A stretch of DNA of 11,679 bases, from the NCBI GenBank assembly GCA_937927565.1, contig CALBDV010000891.1, positions 1 through 11,679 of the forward strand, written 5' to 3'. The position numbers were made by a program, and so were the translations under genes. This document shows positions 9,201-11,679 of this stretch, one piece after another. Origin of the DNA: an uncultured Holophagales bacterium (GTDB taxonomy: Bacteria > Acidobacteriota > Thermoanaerobaculia > UBA5066). Each line of letters starts with the position of its first letter. Position 1 is the first letter of the stretch. The notes beneath the pieces were generated by a model. The model saw only the letters and a program-made list of their open reading frames with translations, was not told the DNA's origin and made no database searches.

Positions 9201-10407
9201 CGCGCTGGTGCTGAAGCGGCTCCGGGACGCGGAAGCCGACGGGGACTTCATCCACGGAGTGATCCTCGGCTCGGGGATCAACCAGGACGGGCGCACGAAC
9301 GGCATCACGGCGCCGAGCGTGAGCAGCCAGATCGAGCTGGAGCGCGAGGTCTATGCGAGGCACGGAATCGATGCCGACTCCATCGGCTACGTGGAGGCTC
9401 ACGGTACGGGGACGAGGCTCGGCGACCCGATAGAGCTCGAGGCGCTCTCGACTGTCTTCAAGGAGAAGACCGCGCGGACGGGCTTCTGCGCGATCGGCTC
9501 GGTCAAGAGCAACATCGGGCACACCACGTCGGCTGCGGGAGTGGCGGGTCTGCAGAAGGCGCTGCTGTCGTTGTCGCATCGGACGCTGGTGCCCACGCTG
9601 CACGTGACGAAGGAGAGCCCGCGTTTCGACTTCGGGAGCTCGCCCTTCTTCGTCAGCCGGGAGACCCGGTCGTGGGACGTCGCCGCAGGCCGTCGGCGCC
9701 GAGCGGCCGTCAGCTCCTTCGGGTTCAGCGGCACGAACGCGCACCTGGTCGTCGAGGAGTATCCGCACGAACCCGCGCCGGAACGGTCCGTTCCCGGAGA
9801 CGGCCCGGCCGTCGTGCCGCTGTCCGCACGGACGGAGGAGCAGCTCCTGGAGAGGGTGCGGGACCTGTCCGCATTCCTCCGAACGGCCGGCGACTCGATC
9901 GCCCTTGCCGACGTCGCCTACACGCTGCAGGTCGGCCGGGAGGCGATGGAGGAGAGGCTGGCCTTCGTCGTCGGCTCCGTCGGCGAGCTGGCCGAAGGGC
10001 TGGCCCGGTATGCCGGGGGAGAGGGGGGCCCCGAAGGGGCTAGCCGGGGCCGCGTCGATCCCGGCAACGAGACCCTCGCCGCGCTGGGCCTCGACGAGGA
10101 CATGCAGGCCGCGATCGACAGATGGATCGAGCGCGGGAAGCTCTCCAAGCTCGCCGATCTCTGGGCGCGGGGCCTGAGCTTCGACTGGAACAGGCTCCAT
10201 GGACGCGCCAGGCCGCGCCGCGTCAGCCTGCCGACCTATCCGTTCGCCAGAGAGCGCCACTGGATCGAGCCCCGCCCTGCCGACGAGCGCCACCTCCCGT
10301 CGGCCGTGTGCGCGGACAGCAAGTCGATCGAAGACATCATCGAGCAGCTCGACGAAGACCTCGTGACGACGGAGCAGGGCGTCCAGGCGCTCCGAATGCT
10401 CGTCTAG
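1..10407 (+). CDS. Trans-AT polyketide synthase, 5'-partial (KS-DH*-ECH-ECH*-ECH-ACP-KS-DH*-KR-ACP-KS)
   Basis: Large multimodular PKS, open in frame from the first base of the window (the reading starts inside a KS at the NIGH motif) to TAG at 10405. 3468 residues are visible; the true start lies upstream. Domains by visible residue: KS1 C-end 1-88, AT-docking-like linker 101-254, degenerate DH 271-490, crotonase domains 572-770, 785-935 and 977-1223, ACP 1257-1337, KS2 1391-1813, linker 1833-1984, degenerate DH 2001-2236, KR 2255-2667, ACP 2712-2787, KS3 2830-3254, linker 3271-3423, docking helices 3440-3468. No AT, thioesterase or methyltransferase domain is present, so malonyl units must come from a separate AT. 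The protein would be cytosolic, with intermediates tethered to the ACP arms. The ECH block plus a Trp-flagged ACP points to a beta-branching module. It ends on a KS whose tailoring domains lie on the next protein. No frameshift seen. An internal ATG at 61 lies within KS1 and is not the real start. Confidence 0.97.
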   Translation, partial: NIGHCESAAGIAGLTKVLLQMAHQEIVPSLHSAELNPFIDFPSSPFVVNQTLRTWEQPVVNGRTLPRIAGISSFGAGGSNAHLIVEEYQARDRRPAEPAPAIVPLSARTPEQLHEKARELLSFIGSRRGGVDLGSMAYTLQVGREAMDERLAFVAESVDRLADCLRAYVAGEQGSGETYRGRARRNREALATFTADEVSRQAVGEWVIQRHLPKLAELWVKGLELDWSALYGDDRPLRMSLPTYPFARERHWIDVASAPPASPRFAGTAALHPLLHGNTSDLTQQSYRSSFTGTELFVVDGALLAAAQLEMARAAMREAVPSSAGRCVELRDVVWGEPVRVTGPTDVVIALSAVGEEEVDFEIYTRRGEEETVHCQGRAILARERGPVELDLAQLEARGERLVRLPVAHDTSAGEEYVLHPTVVEGALRAACGDSAPLALSSLRIVSPCPAETVARVRVQPGGHEAADIDLCDSRGMVAAEVRGLRWQKAGARPSERAVEAPASPLLRREIGLDGPVATVPSAPAAPTPRGTIALSDPAAGSPAGSVASRDRAKITLLQPGPPGATPVPSSVRLWDRGRGIYSIDVASAAPPNAIPLLSQALERVQREAPLKVLLLSGVARAFAAGGRKVHDAAVEQKLYETIASFPYPVLAVLDEDAVGAAFTVAALCDLMVCAEDARYGYADARETADAVPAEMALLRERFGGARAQDVAWTEVSGRELRARGWSCPILPSEEVEAYAEALAATLADKPKEALRLLKRHLAPRLNGLAGAGTHLEAAPLKAAPGPVAVLKYGAGGLEDRPPDGAGAIVLVADGSDVPAEAVPELRRFIAESEVPVVAALPHDANGNAWFVSQLCDARVYSRSGLYCAADAPPGAAALFLDRLGDDAGREALLTGEAYRGEDLQRRVGSLVAVERGAVLAEATKVAEAWAAGSQGGVPGRRHAAATDLSAVLEPDVTAAETEASTAEEVSIPLRSPVVTATAHPGGIVVVRMEDREARNMFSDALIEGVTEAFAHVEGNPAYKVVILTGYDSYFAAGGTRESLLAIQEGRARFTDVRTFQLPLECSLPVIAAMQGHGLGAGWTMGLFSDLVLMSEESRYVSPYMTYGFTPGAGATWVLPRKLGADLARESLFSGRQYTGRELKERGLRAPVLPRAEVLPAALALARRIARTPRKRLLQLKQEWTASVRGEVEETYRRELEMHEKTFVGRAETLERIRTSLWAEVEPRSPEAPVPDASPRALGQVPAIALSRSSVGDPLAEVLATLRTLLARELQLREGDIDEQMPFVDLGLDSISGVTWIRRINETYRTAIEATQVYAHPTLAELGRHVMAEAEKHGTLRGAGADAPAGADAATLRETATKGDARRLVSRRNGGGAGRLAAGTPTARPSRRVAIVGMAGQFPQARSLSEFWRNLAEGRNCVTEVSPERWNTDTYFRAGNPVPGKTYSKWLGALDRYDQFDPLFFSISPTEAESMDPQQRLFLQASWHAIENAGYDARSLSGSRCGVFVGCATGDYHQLSRRHQLTAQGFTGGATSILAARASYFLNLQGPCVSVDTACSSSLVALAQACDSLIAGGSDMALAGGVYVMSGPDMHIKTSQAGMLSAEGRCFTFDKRADGFVPGEAVGVVVLKRLEDALRDQDIVLGIIEGWGVNQDGKTNGITAPNPESQTRLMQEVYERHGIDPAEIQLVEAHGTGTKLGDPIEVEGLKAAFGRFTQKRDYCALGSVKSNIGHCLTAAGIAGVIKLLLALRHRQLPPTINFEELNEHIGLKDSPFYVNRQLQEWRPAESGRRQAAISAFGFSGTNAHVVIGDGQRSGEPERAATIGPGTRTVVPLSARTPEQLRQRAEDLLGFVRTEGRTTELTDLAYTLQVGRAAMDERVAFLARSLDQLADELEAYLRVAGPVEDVHEGKVTRDGEAPLAFSADGEERALIGSGFAERDLSRLADLWVRGAEIHWERLWGGTRPRRIELPVYPFAGERYWIRSEQSGSGAFGTALAVLHPLLHRNTSDLAEHRYTSTFDGDETFVVTDDTGVKVLPALVCLEMVRAAVEQALPDSPAGAVLELRETRWAGPILVPGRSEVNVALYAEGEGRLDFEVYGRDGGEELVHCTGRAVSGPGAAPVKLDLEARIGQTVRLGLAGTADPAGAYVLHPVLLERALNAGLASLEGDSRSSRSWLPSALETLRIFAPLENEVVARVRRASERHETEDPAFDIDLVSEGGDVLVQLHGLSVRPSNVRSAGAGEEPRSDGQVLATPSWQTRGVEVIAGATAPGFEEHRVLLLERPGGDAALVEALVPGSRCEARDASSGGNLAERYSRDAKAVFEWVQAVVRNRRAGRVLVQLVIADQSEGCSTGLSAILKTAALENPWLTGQLILVPAGTLPEAIARLLAEESASALDPVVRYAPGGRQVLRWVEVETDRDAPMAFRDRGVYLITGGTGGLGLLFARDLLERTGEARVVLTGRSAPSEETRRRMGVLSGYAGRVAYRQMDPTVLDEAIRVVAGVHQEFGRLDGILHCAGLMLVDHAIPAKSGEEFLRVLAPKVAGAFNLDEASRDVDLDFFVLFSSVSGVLGNARTVDYAAANAFLDGFAAHRNRLAAANRRHGRTRSFDWPLWEAGGMGIERSWEQALQANTGMRAMRTTTGLRAFDRGLHLPVDQLLVVEGDRDEIRSYLRKARILDGSAPAATAPPDRRVEPLPAGRSPMEPPGGLEQRQEELKALLGTLLGIDPSKIDPGRAFSEFGLDSLLGADLVAAINRRYGTTVSNSRIFDYPNVRDFAAFLEQELRSVPARQAAAPPVAGRPLPPRNLAFDRRRSRRAGRPGRAPVDDRIAVIGMSGRYAGAENLREYWENLAAGRNSVVEVPPSRWGGRHPGDPGLPLEYRSVPMWLGALNDIECFDPLFFRISPQEADFIDPHHRLFLQEAYRAFEDAGYASATLGNRKCGVYLGIAANEYAQLLAKSGALGEAPVTSNHGAIAAARIAYYLNLKGPAISIDTACSSSLVAVHLACQGLSSGETDMALAGGVALWLSPEPFLSMHRAGMLSPAGRCKAFDETADGIVVGDGVGALVLKRLRDAEADGDFIHGVILGSGINQDGRTNGITAPSVSSQIELEREVYARHGIDADSIGYVEAHGTGTRLGDPIELEALSTVFKEKTARTGFCAIGSVKSNIGHTTSAAGVAGLQKALLSLSHRTLVPTLHVTKESPRFDFGSSPFFVSRETRSWDVAAGRRRRAAVSSFGFSGTNAHLVVEEYPHEPAPERSVPGDGPAVVPLSARTEEQLLERVRDLSAFLRTAGDSIALADVAYTLQVGREAMEERLAFVVGSVGELAEGLARYAGGEGGPEGASRGRVDPGNETLAALGLDEDMQAAIDRWIERGKLSKLADLWARGLSFDWNRLHGRARPRRVSLPTYPFARERHWIEPRPADERHLPSAVCADSKSIEDIIEQLDEDLVTTEQGVQALRMLV
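301..762 (+). other. KS-to-AT-type linker / trans-AT docking region 1
   Basis: Begins with VPLSARTPEQL and contains YTLQVGREAMDER; ends with LPTYPFARERHWID (721-762), the post-AT linker motif. No GHSxG acyltransferase sequence lies between. This is the usual scar of an absent AT in trans-AT systems and may help recruit the free AT. Close copies lie at 5497-5952 and 9811-10269. Confidence 0.85.
811..1470 (+). other. Degenerate, probably inactive dehydratase domain DH1*
   Basis: A PKS dehydratase-fold domain, recognised by its start (LHPLLHGNTSDL, 811 onward), a CQGRA stretch and a closing RGLRW. It is about 220 residues, against about 283 for the intact DH of the next gene. The HxxxGxxxxP catalytic motif is gone: between FVVD and LEMARAA (889-942) only GALLAAAQ remains, with no His. 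The YGPxF motif is deleted along with about 35-40 surrounding residues. In HPxxxD the Asp is replaced by Glu (1273-1275). Catalysis is very unlikely. It may survive as a structural spacer in a beta-branching module, where no dehydration of a beta-hydroxyl is needed. Confidence 0.85.
1471..1713 (+). other. Ala/Pro-rich interdomain linker
   Basis: About 80 residues rich in Ala, Pro, Ser and Gly with scattered Arg, joining DH1* to the crotonase block. No domain recognised; probably a flexible linker. Confidence 0.65.
1714..2310 (+). other. Crotonase-fold (ECH) domain a
   Basis: First of three tandem enoyl-CoA hydratase/isomerase-like domains. It has the crotonase progression: a beta strand start (VRLWDRGRGIYSIDV), KVLLLSG leading to FAAGG (1867-1881, first oxyanion element), PVLAVLDEDAVGAAF (second oxyanion element, near 1975-1989), then ALCDLMVCAEDARYGYAD and a helical C-end with ALRLLKRHLAP. 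The domain is about 200 residues, shorter than a free crotonase (about 250-260). The second oxyanion loop is VGAAF instead of a GxGGG-like loop. No clear pair of general acid/base glutamates like those of hydratases is evident. It may be an embedded ECH2 relative or a non-catalytic partner of domain c. Substrate and activity are not determined. Confidence 0.75.
2353..2805 (+). other. Eroded crotonase-like domain b
   Basis: About 150 residues that still look crotonase-like: AIVLVADGSDVP (strand leading to the first loop), then PVVAALPHDANGNAWF (2506-2550), SQLCDARVYSRSGLYCA, and a helical tail with LLTGEAYRGEDLQRRVG. The first oxyanion element (an F-A-x-G-G type loop) is absent, and the segment between the two oxyanion loops is much shorter than in domains a and c. 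The second loop reads DANGNA. This is most likely an inactive remnant or structural domain. The family assignment rests on position and on similarity to domains a and c by eye. Confidence 0.6.
2929..3669 (+). other. ECH2-type (PksI/CurF-like) beta-branching decarboxylase domain c
   Basis: Full-length (about 247 residues) and strongly similar by eye to PksI-type ECH2 enzymes, which decarboxylate the 3-methylglutaconyl-ACP intermediate of beta-branching. Visible family landmarks: KVVILTGYDSYFAAGG (oxyanion loop FAAGG, 3103-3117), RFTD, VIAAMQGHGLGAG (3211-3246, second oxyanion loop), ESRYVSPYMTYGFTPGAGAT, and MHEKTF (3604-3621). The His of MHEKTF (3607-3609) matches the position recalled as PksI His230. 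The position recalled as PksI Lys80, in KFTD, is Arg here (3157-3159). It sits directly before the Trp-flagged ACP, so it would act in cis on that ACP. The partner HMG synthase, donor ACP, decarboxylating KS and ECH1 are not in this window. Confidence 0.87.
3769..4011 (+). other. Acyl carrier protein ACP1 with beta-branching Trp signature
   Basis: A single ACP of about 80 residues with the phosphopantetheine motif LGLDSISGVTW. The attachment Ser is at 3880-3882, and a Trp sits six residues later (3898-3900). A Trp at this position is the known marker of ACPs recognised by HMG-synthase cassettes. It agrees with the adjacent ECH2-type domain. Beta-branching ACPs are often doubled; only one is present here. 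Confidence 0.93.
4012..4170 (+). other. ACP-KS linker
   Basis: About 53 residues, rich in Ala, Gly and Arg, without a recognisable motif. It joins ACP1 to KS2. Confidence 0.55.
4171..5439 (+). other. Ketosynthase KS2 (module 2)
   Basis: Complete KS (about 423 residues) that condenses a malonyl unit with the chain coming from ACP1. It has an intact triad: Cys in DTACSSSL (Cys 4675-4677), His in HGTGT (5080-5094) and His in NIGH (5191-5202). Other landmarks are VAIVGMAGQFP at the start, MDPQQRLFL, and GFSGTNAHVV at the end. It follows a beta-branching ACP, so it should accept a beta-branched acyl chain. The GPDMHIKTSQAGMLS stretch would be informative for KS clade placement. Confidence 0.96.
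5497..5952 (+). other. KS-to-AT-type linker / trans-AT docking region 2
   Basis: Starts VVPLSARTPEQL, contains YTLQVGRAAMDERVAFL, and ends LPVYPFAGERYWI. There is no AT active-site motif inside. Same layout as the regions after KS1 and KS3. Confidence 0.85.
6001..6708 (+). other. Degenerate, probably inactive dehydratase domain DH2*
   Basis: Begins LHPLLHRNTSDL. The catalytic His is absent: the HxxxGxxxxP region reads VTDDTGVKVLPAL (6085-6120), keeping the end of the motif but not its His. The YGPxF segment is deleted by roughly the same 35-40 residues as in DH1*. In HPxxxD the Asp is Glu (6472-6474), again as in DH1*. It is about 236 residues, against about 283 for the intact DH of the next gene. 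It probably cannot dehydrate the hydroxyl made by the adjoining KR. Confidence 0.85.
6763..8001 (+). other. Ketoreductase KR (structural plus catalytic subdomains)
   Basis: NADPH-dependent reductase that turns the beta-keto group made by KS2 into a hydroxyl. The N-terminal structural subdomain runs from about 6763 (ATPSW start) to about 7260. The catalytic subdomain has the Rossmann motif TGGTGGLG (7312-7335), a probable catalytic Lys (7597-7599), Ser in LFSSVSG (7702-7707), Tyr in DYAAANAF (7744-7746) and Asn (7756-7758), so it should be active. The stretch after HCAG reads LMLVDHAIPAK. An Asp (7579-7581) sits near the place of the B-type LDD marker but appears shifted by one residue, so D-configured alcohol is only a weak prediction. 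The C-end DWPLWEAGGM is typical of trans-AT PKS KRs. Confidence 0.94.
8134..8361 (+). other. Acyl carrier protein ACP2
   Basis: ACP with EFGLDSLLGADL; the phosphopantetheine Ser is at 8239-8241. The residue six positions later is Leu (8257-8259), not Trp, so no beta-branching is expected. It carries the KR product to KS3. A basic, Pro/Arg-rich linker of about 42 residues (8362-8487) follows. Confidence 0.94.
8488..9762 (+). other. Ketosynthase KS3 (first half of a split module)
   Basis: Complete KS (about 425 residues) closing this protein. It has an intact triad: Cys in DTACSSSL (8995-8997), His in HGTGT (9400-9414) and His in NIGH (9511-9522). Before the active site it has DPHHRLFL in place of the commoner DPQQRLFL. 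It follows KR-ACP and is followed, on the next protein, by DH-ACP. That is the arrangement of a dehydrating bimodule, where this KS often only passes the chain on. Those non-elongating KSs usually lose the HGTGT histidine, but this one keeps it, so it may still elongate. Confidence 0.95.
9811..10269 (+). other. KS-to-AT-type linker / trans-AT docking region 3
   Basis: Starts VVPLSARTEEQL, contains YTLQVGREAMEERLAFV, and ends LPTYPFARERHWIE. There is no AT motif. It is the last folded part of the protein before the docking tail. Confidence 0.85.
10318..10404 (+). other. C-terminal docking region
   Basis: The last 29 residues (SKSIEDIIEQLDEDL, then TTEQGVQALRMLV) look like two short amphipathic helices, acidic in the first. 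This matches the four-helix-bundle type docking tails of split trans-AT PKS modules. It would pair with the N-terminal helices of the protein encoded next, so that KS3 works with the downstream DH-ACP. The type is inferred from pattern only. Confidence 0.6.
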
Positions 10408-10469
10408 AGCGAGCGGACCGCCCGCCTTCCCGCCTCGCGCCAGGCCGATTCCCGACAGAGAGACCCCTG
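10408..10469 (+). promoter_or_regulatory. Intergenic gap with weak ribosome binding site
   Basis: Sixty-two GC-rich bases separate the two genes. I see no convincing terminator hairpin or promoter, so the genes are probably co-transcribed. A purine run, GACAGAGAGA (10454-10463), ends six bases before the ATG and is the only Shine-Dalgarno-like sequence; it is weak. It supports the ATG at 10470. Confidence 0.55.
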
Positions 10470-10562
10470 ATGATCGACTTCATCGAATACGTGGTGACGG
10501 AATTGAAGAGCAAGAGACTGTCGCGTGCGAGCGCCGTCGCGCTCGTCCGGCAGTTCTCCGGG
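10470..10562 (+). other. N-terminal docking region
   Basis: The first 31 residues (MIDFIEYVVTELKSKRL, then SRASAVALVRQFSG) look like two helices, with a basic patch KSKR in the first. They complement the acidic tail of the preceding protein. This resembles the short docking elements found between a split KS and DH/ACP in trans-AT PKSs. Confidence 0.6.
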
Positions 10563-11679
10563 CGAACCGCGACCTCGGCGAGAGCCTCGGTCATTCACCC
10601 GCTGCTTCACCGAAACACCTCCGACCTCAACGAGCAACGCTACAGCTCGGCTTTCACGGGCGAGGAGTTCTTCCTCGCCGATCACCGGCTGTCGGCCGGC
10701 GGCCAGGCGGGCCTGAAGGTGCTGCCGGGAGTGGCGTACCTCGAGATGGCGCGCGCGGCGATCGAAGACGCCGTGCCGCGGGGGGCGGGGCCGGCGGTGG
10801 TGGAGCTGCGGGACACGGTGTGGGCGCGGCCGGTCGTCGTGACGGAAGGCAAGGAGCTCTGCATCGCCCTGTCGGTCTGCGAAGACGGCCGGATCGGCTT
10901 CGAGGTCTACGGGACGGAAGGAGACGAAGACGTCGTCCACTGCCAAGGCAGCGGGGAGTGGCTTCCGCAGACCTCGCTGGCCGGGCTCGACACGGAGCAG
11001 CTCAAGAGCGAGATGACCCGGGGCCGGCTGTCGGCTTCGGAAATCTACGCGACGTGCGAGCGGATGGGCTTGATCTATGGCCCGTCGTTCCAGGCCATCA
11101 CGGCGGTGCACCGGGGGGCCGGTCAGCTGCTCGCGGAGCTGCGTCTGCCGGAGAGCGCGGCGCGGAGCGCGCGCGACTACGTCCTTCACCCGAGCCTCGT
11201 CGACGCCGCGCTGCAGGCCGCGGTCGGGCTCGTCGGGGACGACTCGGGACTCTCCCGGCCGCGCCTGCCCTTCGCCCTGGAGAGGGTTCGCGTCCTGTCG
11301 CCCTGGACCGCGGCGATGGTGGCCTGGGTGCGATACGCGCCGGGGAGCCACGAGGGCGACAGGGTCGTCAGGCTGGACGTCGACCTCTGTGACGAGCGCG
11401 GGAACGTCTGCGTGCAGCTCAGGGGCTTCTCGGCCCGCGCGATGGGCGGCGAGCTGGCGTCCGGCCCGGGTGAGGGGCGTTCCGTCGCAGGGGTTCCTGC
11501 GACGGCGGCCGCGGCGGGCGGGCCGGAAGCGGCGCCTCCCGCCCCGGCGGGCCGCGAGCCGGAGAGCCTTGCCGAGAGGACGGAGCACTTCCTCCCACGG
11601 GAGCTCGCGAAGGTGCTGAAAGTCCCGGCGCAGAAGGTCGATCCGCTGGCCGCGCTCGAGAACTACGGCATCGACTCGA
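10470..11679 (+). CDS. Trans-AT polyketide synthase, 3'-partial (docking-DH-ACP...)
   Basis: Open from ATG 10470 to the window end without a stop; 403 residues are visible. Residues 1-31 form a basic, helical docking region, 42-324 a dehydratase, and 365-403 the beginning of an ACP ending in ENYGIDS, with the phosphopantetheine Ser at the very edge (11676-11678). The protein lacks a KS of its own at the start, so it completes the module begun by KS3 of the preceding gene. The expected role is to dehydrate the beta-hydroxyl thioester left by the upstream KR, giving an alkene. ATG is chosen because no earlier start in this frame is plausible and the docking helices begin right there. The YGIDS type of ACP in trans-AT PKSs often precedes KR or methyltransferase domains, so more domains probably follow. 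Confidence 0.95.
   Translation, partial: MIDFIEYVVTELKSKRLSRASAVALVRQFSGRTATSARASVIHPLLHRNTSDLNEQRYSSAFTGEEFFLADHRLSAGGQAGLKVLPGVAYLEMARAAIEDAVPRGAGPAVVELRDTVWARPVVVTEGKELCIALSVCEDGRIGFEVYGTEGDEDVVHCQGSGEWLPQTSLAGLDTEQLKSEMTRGRLSASEIYATCERMGLIYGPSFQAITAVHRGAGQLLAELRLPESAARSARDYVLHPSLVDAALQAAVGLVGDDSGLSRPRLPFALERVRVLSPWTAAMVAWVRYAPGSHEGDRVVRLDVDLCDERGNVCVQLRGFSARAMGGELASGPGEGRSVAGVPATAAAAGGPEAAPPAPAGREPESLAERTEHFLPRELAKVLKVPAQKVDPLAALENYGIDS
10593..11441 (+). other. Dehydratase DH3, catalytic residues present
   Basis: About 283 residues starting IHPLLHRNTSDL. It keeps the catalytic His (10683-10685) in LADHRL, the YGPSFQ motif (11076-11093), and the Asp of HPSLVDAAL (11202-11204), so it should be active. 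Between the His and the LPG end of the first motif there are 14 residue steps instead of the canonical nine (HxxxGxxxxP); the extra residues are around SAGGQ. It is the only intact DH of the three visible and likely acts on the hydroxyl made by the KR of the preceding gene. Confidence 0.9.
11562..11679 (+). other. ACP3, N-terminal part
   Basis: First helix and loop of an ACP (ESLAERTEHFLPRELAKVLK, then DPLAALENYGIDS). The attachment Ser (11676-11678) is the last complete codon. Whether a beta-branching Trp follows cannot be seen. Confidence 0.85.

Noticed and set aside
301..10269. Three similar blocks (301-762, 5497-5952, 9811-10269) as possible mobile or DNA repeats
   Set aside because: They are the standard post-KS linker of trans-AT modules, similar at protein level, and have no terminal repeats or target duplications.
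10408..10469. Terminator or promoter between the two genes
   Set aside because: No stable inverted repeat with a T tract and no recognisable -10/-35 pair in the 62-base gap.

Overview
This window is an internal piece of a large, very GC-rich bacterial polyketide synthase (PKS) gene cluster of the trans-acyltransferase (trans-AT) type. It holds two co-directional megasynthase genes on the + strand and nothing else. Both genes run off the window. The evidence for trans-AT is that all three ketosynthase (KS) domains are followed by a KS-to-AT-linker-like region ending in a YPFxxERxWI motif, with no AT domain anywhere. The KS and dehydratase (DH) sequences also have the style of that family (for example HPLLHxNTSDL at every DH start). 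Strong G/C third-position bias fits Myxococcota, Acidobacteriota or similar high-GC bacteria with large natural-product clusters. The genus cannot be told from the sequence.

Gene 1 (1-10407, 5' end missing) encodes, in order: the C-terminal end of KS1, an AT-docking-like linker, a badly degenerate DH, three consecutive crotonase-fold (enoyl-CoA hydratase, ECH) domains, an ACP with the beta-branching Trp signature, KS2, linker, a second degenerate DH, a complete ketoreductase (KR), a plain ACP, KS3, linker, and a short C-terminal docking helix region. Gene 2 (from 10470, 3' end missing) starts 62 bases later. It encodes a short N-terminal docking region, a DH with all its catalytic residues, and the start of an ACP, which is cut exactly at its phosphopantetheine serine.

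Reading the assembly line: module 1 probably receives a beta-branch (methyl or exomethylene carbon) installed by an HMG-synthase cassette encoded elsewhere, with decarboxylation perhaps done in cis by the PksI-like third ECH domain. Module 2 would extend the chain and reduce the new beta-keto group, but it cannot dehydrate because its DH is dead. Dehydration would then be done by the intact DH of the next module, which is split across the two proteins (KS3 in gene 1, DH-ACP in gene 2). The expected local product is a beta-branched, probably conjugated, diene. This is inference from domain order.

The most unusual parts are the triple crotonase block (one probably active, one eroded, one ECH2-like with an apparent Lys-to-Arg change at its decarboxylase site), the two DH domains that share the same internal deletion and the same Asp-to-Glu change, and the split dehydrating module whose KS keeps its full catalytic triad.
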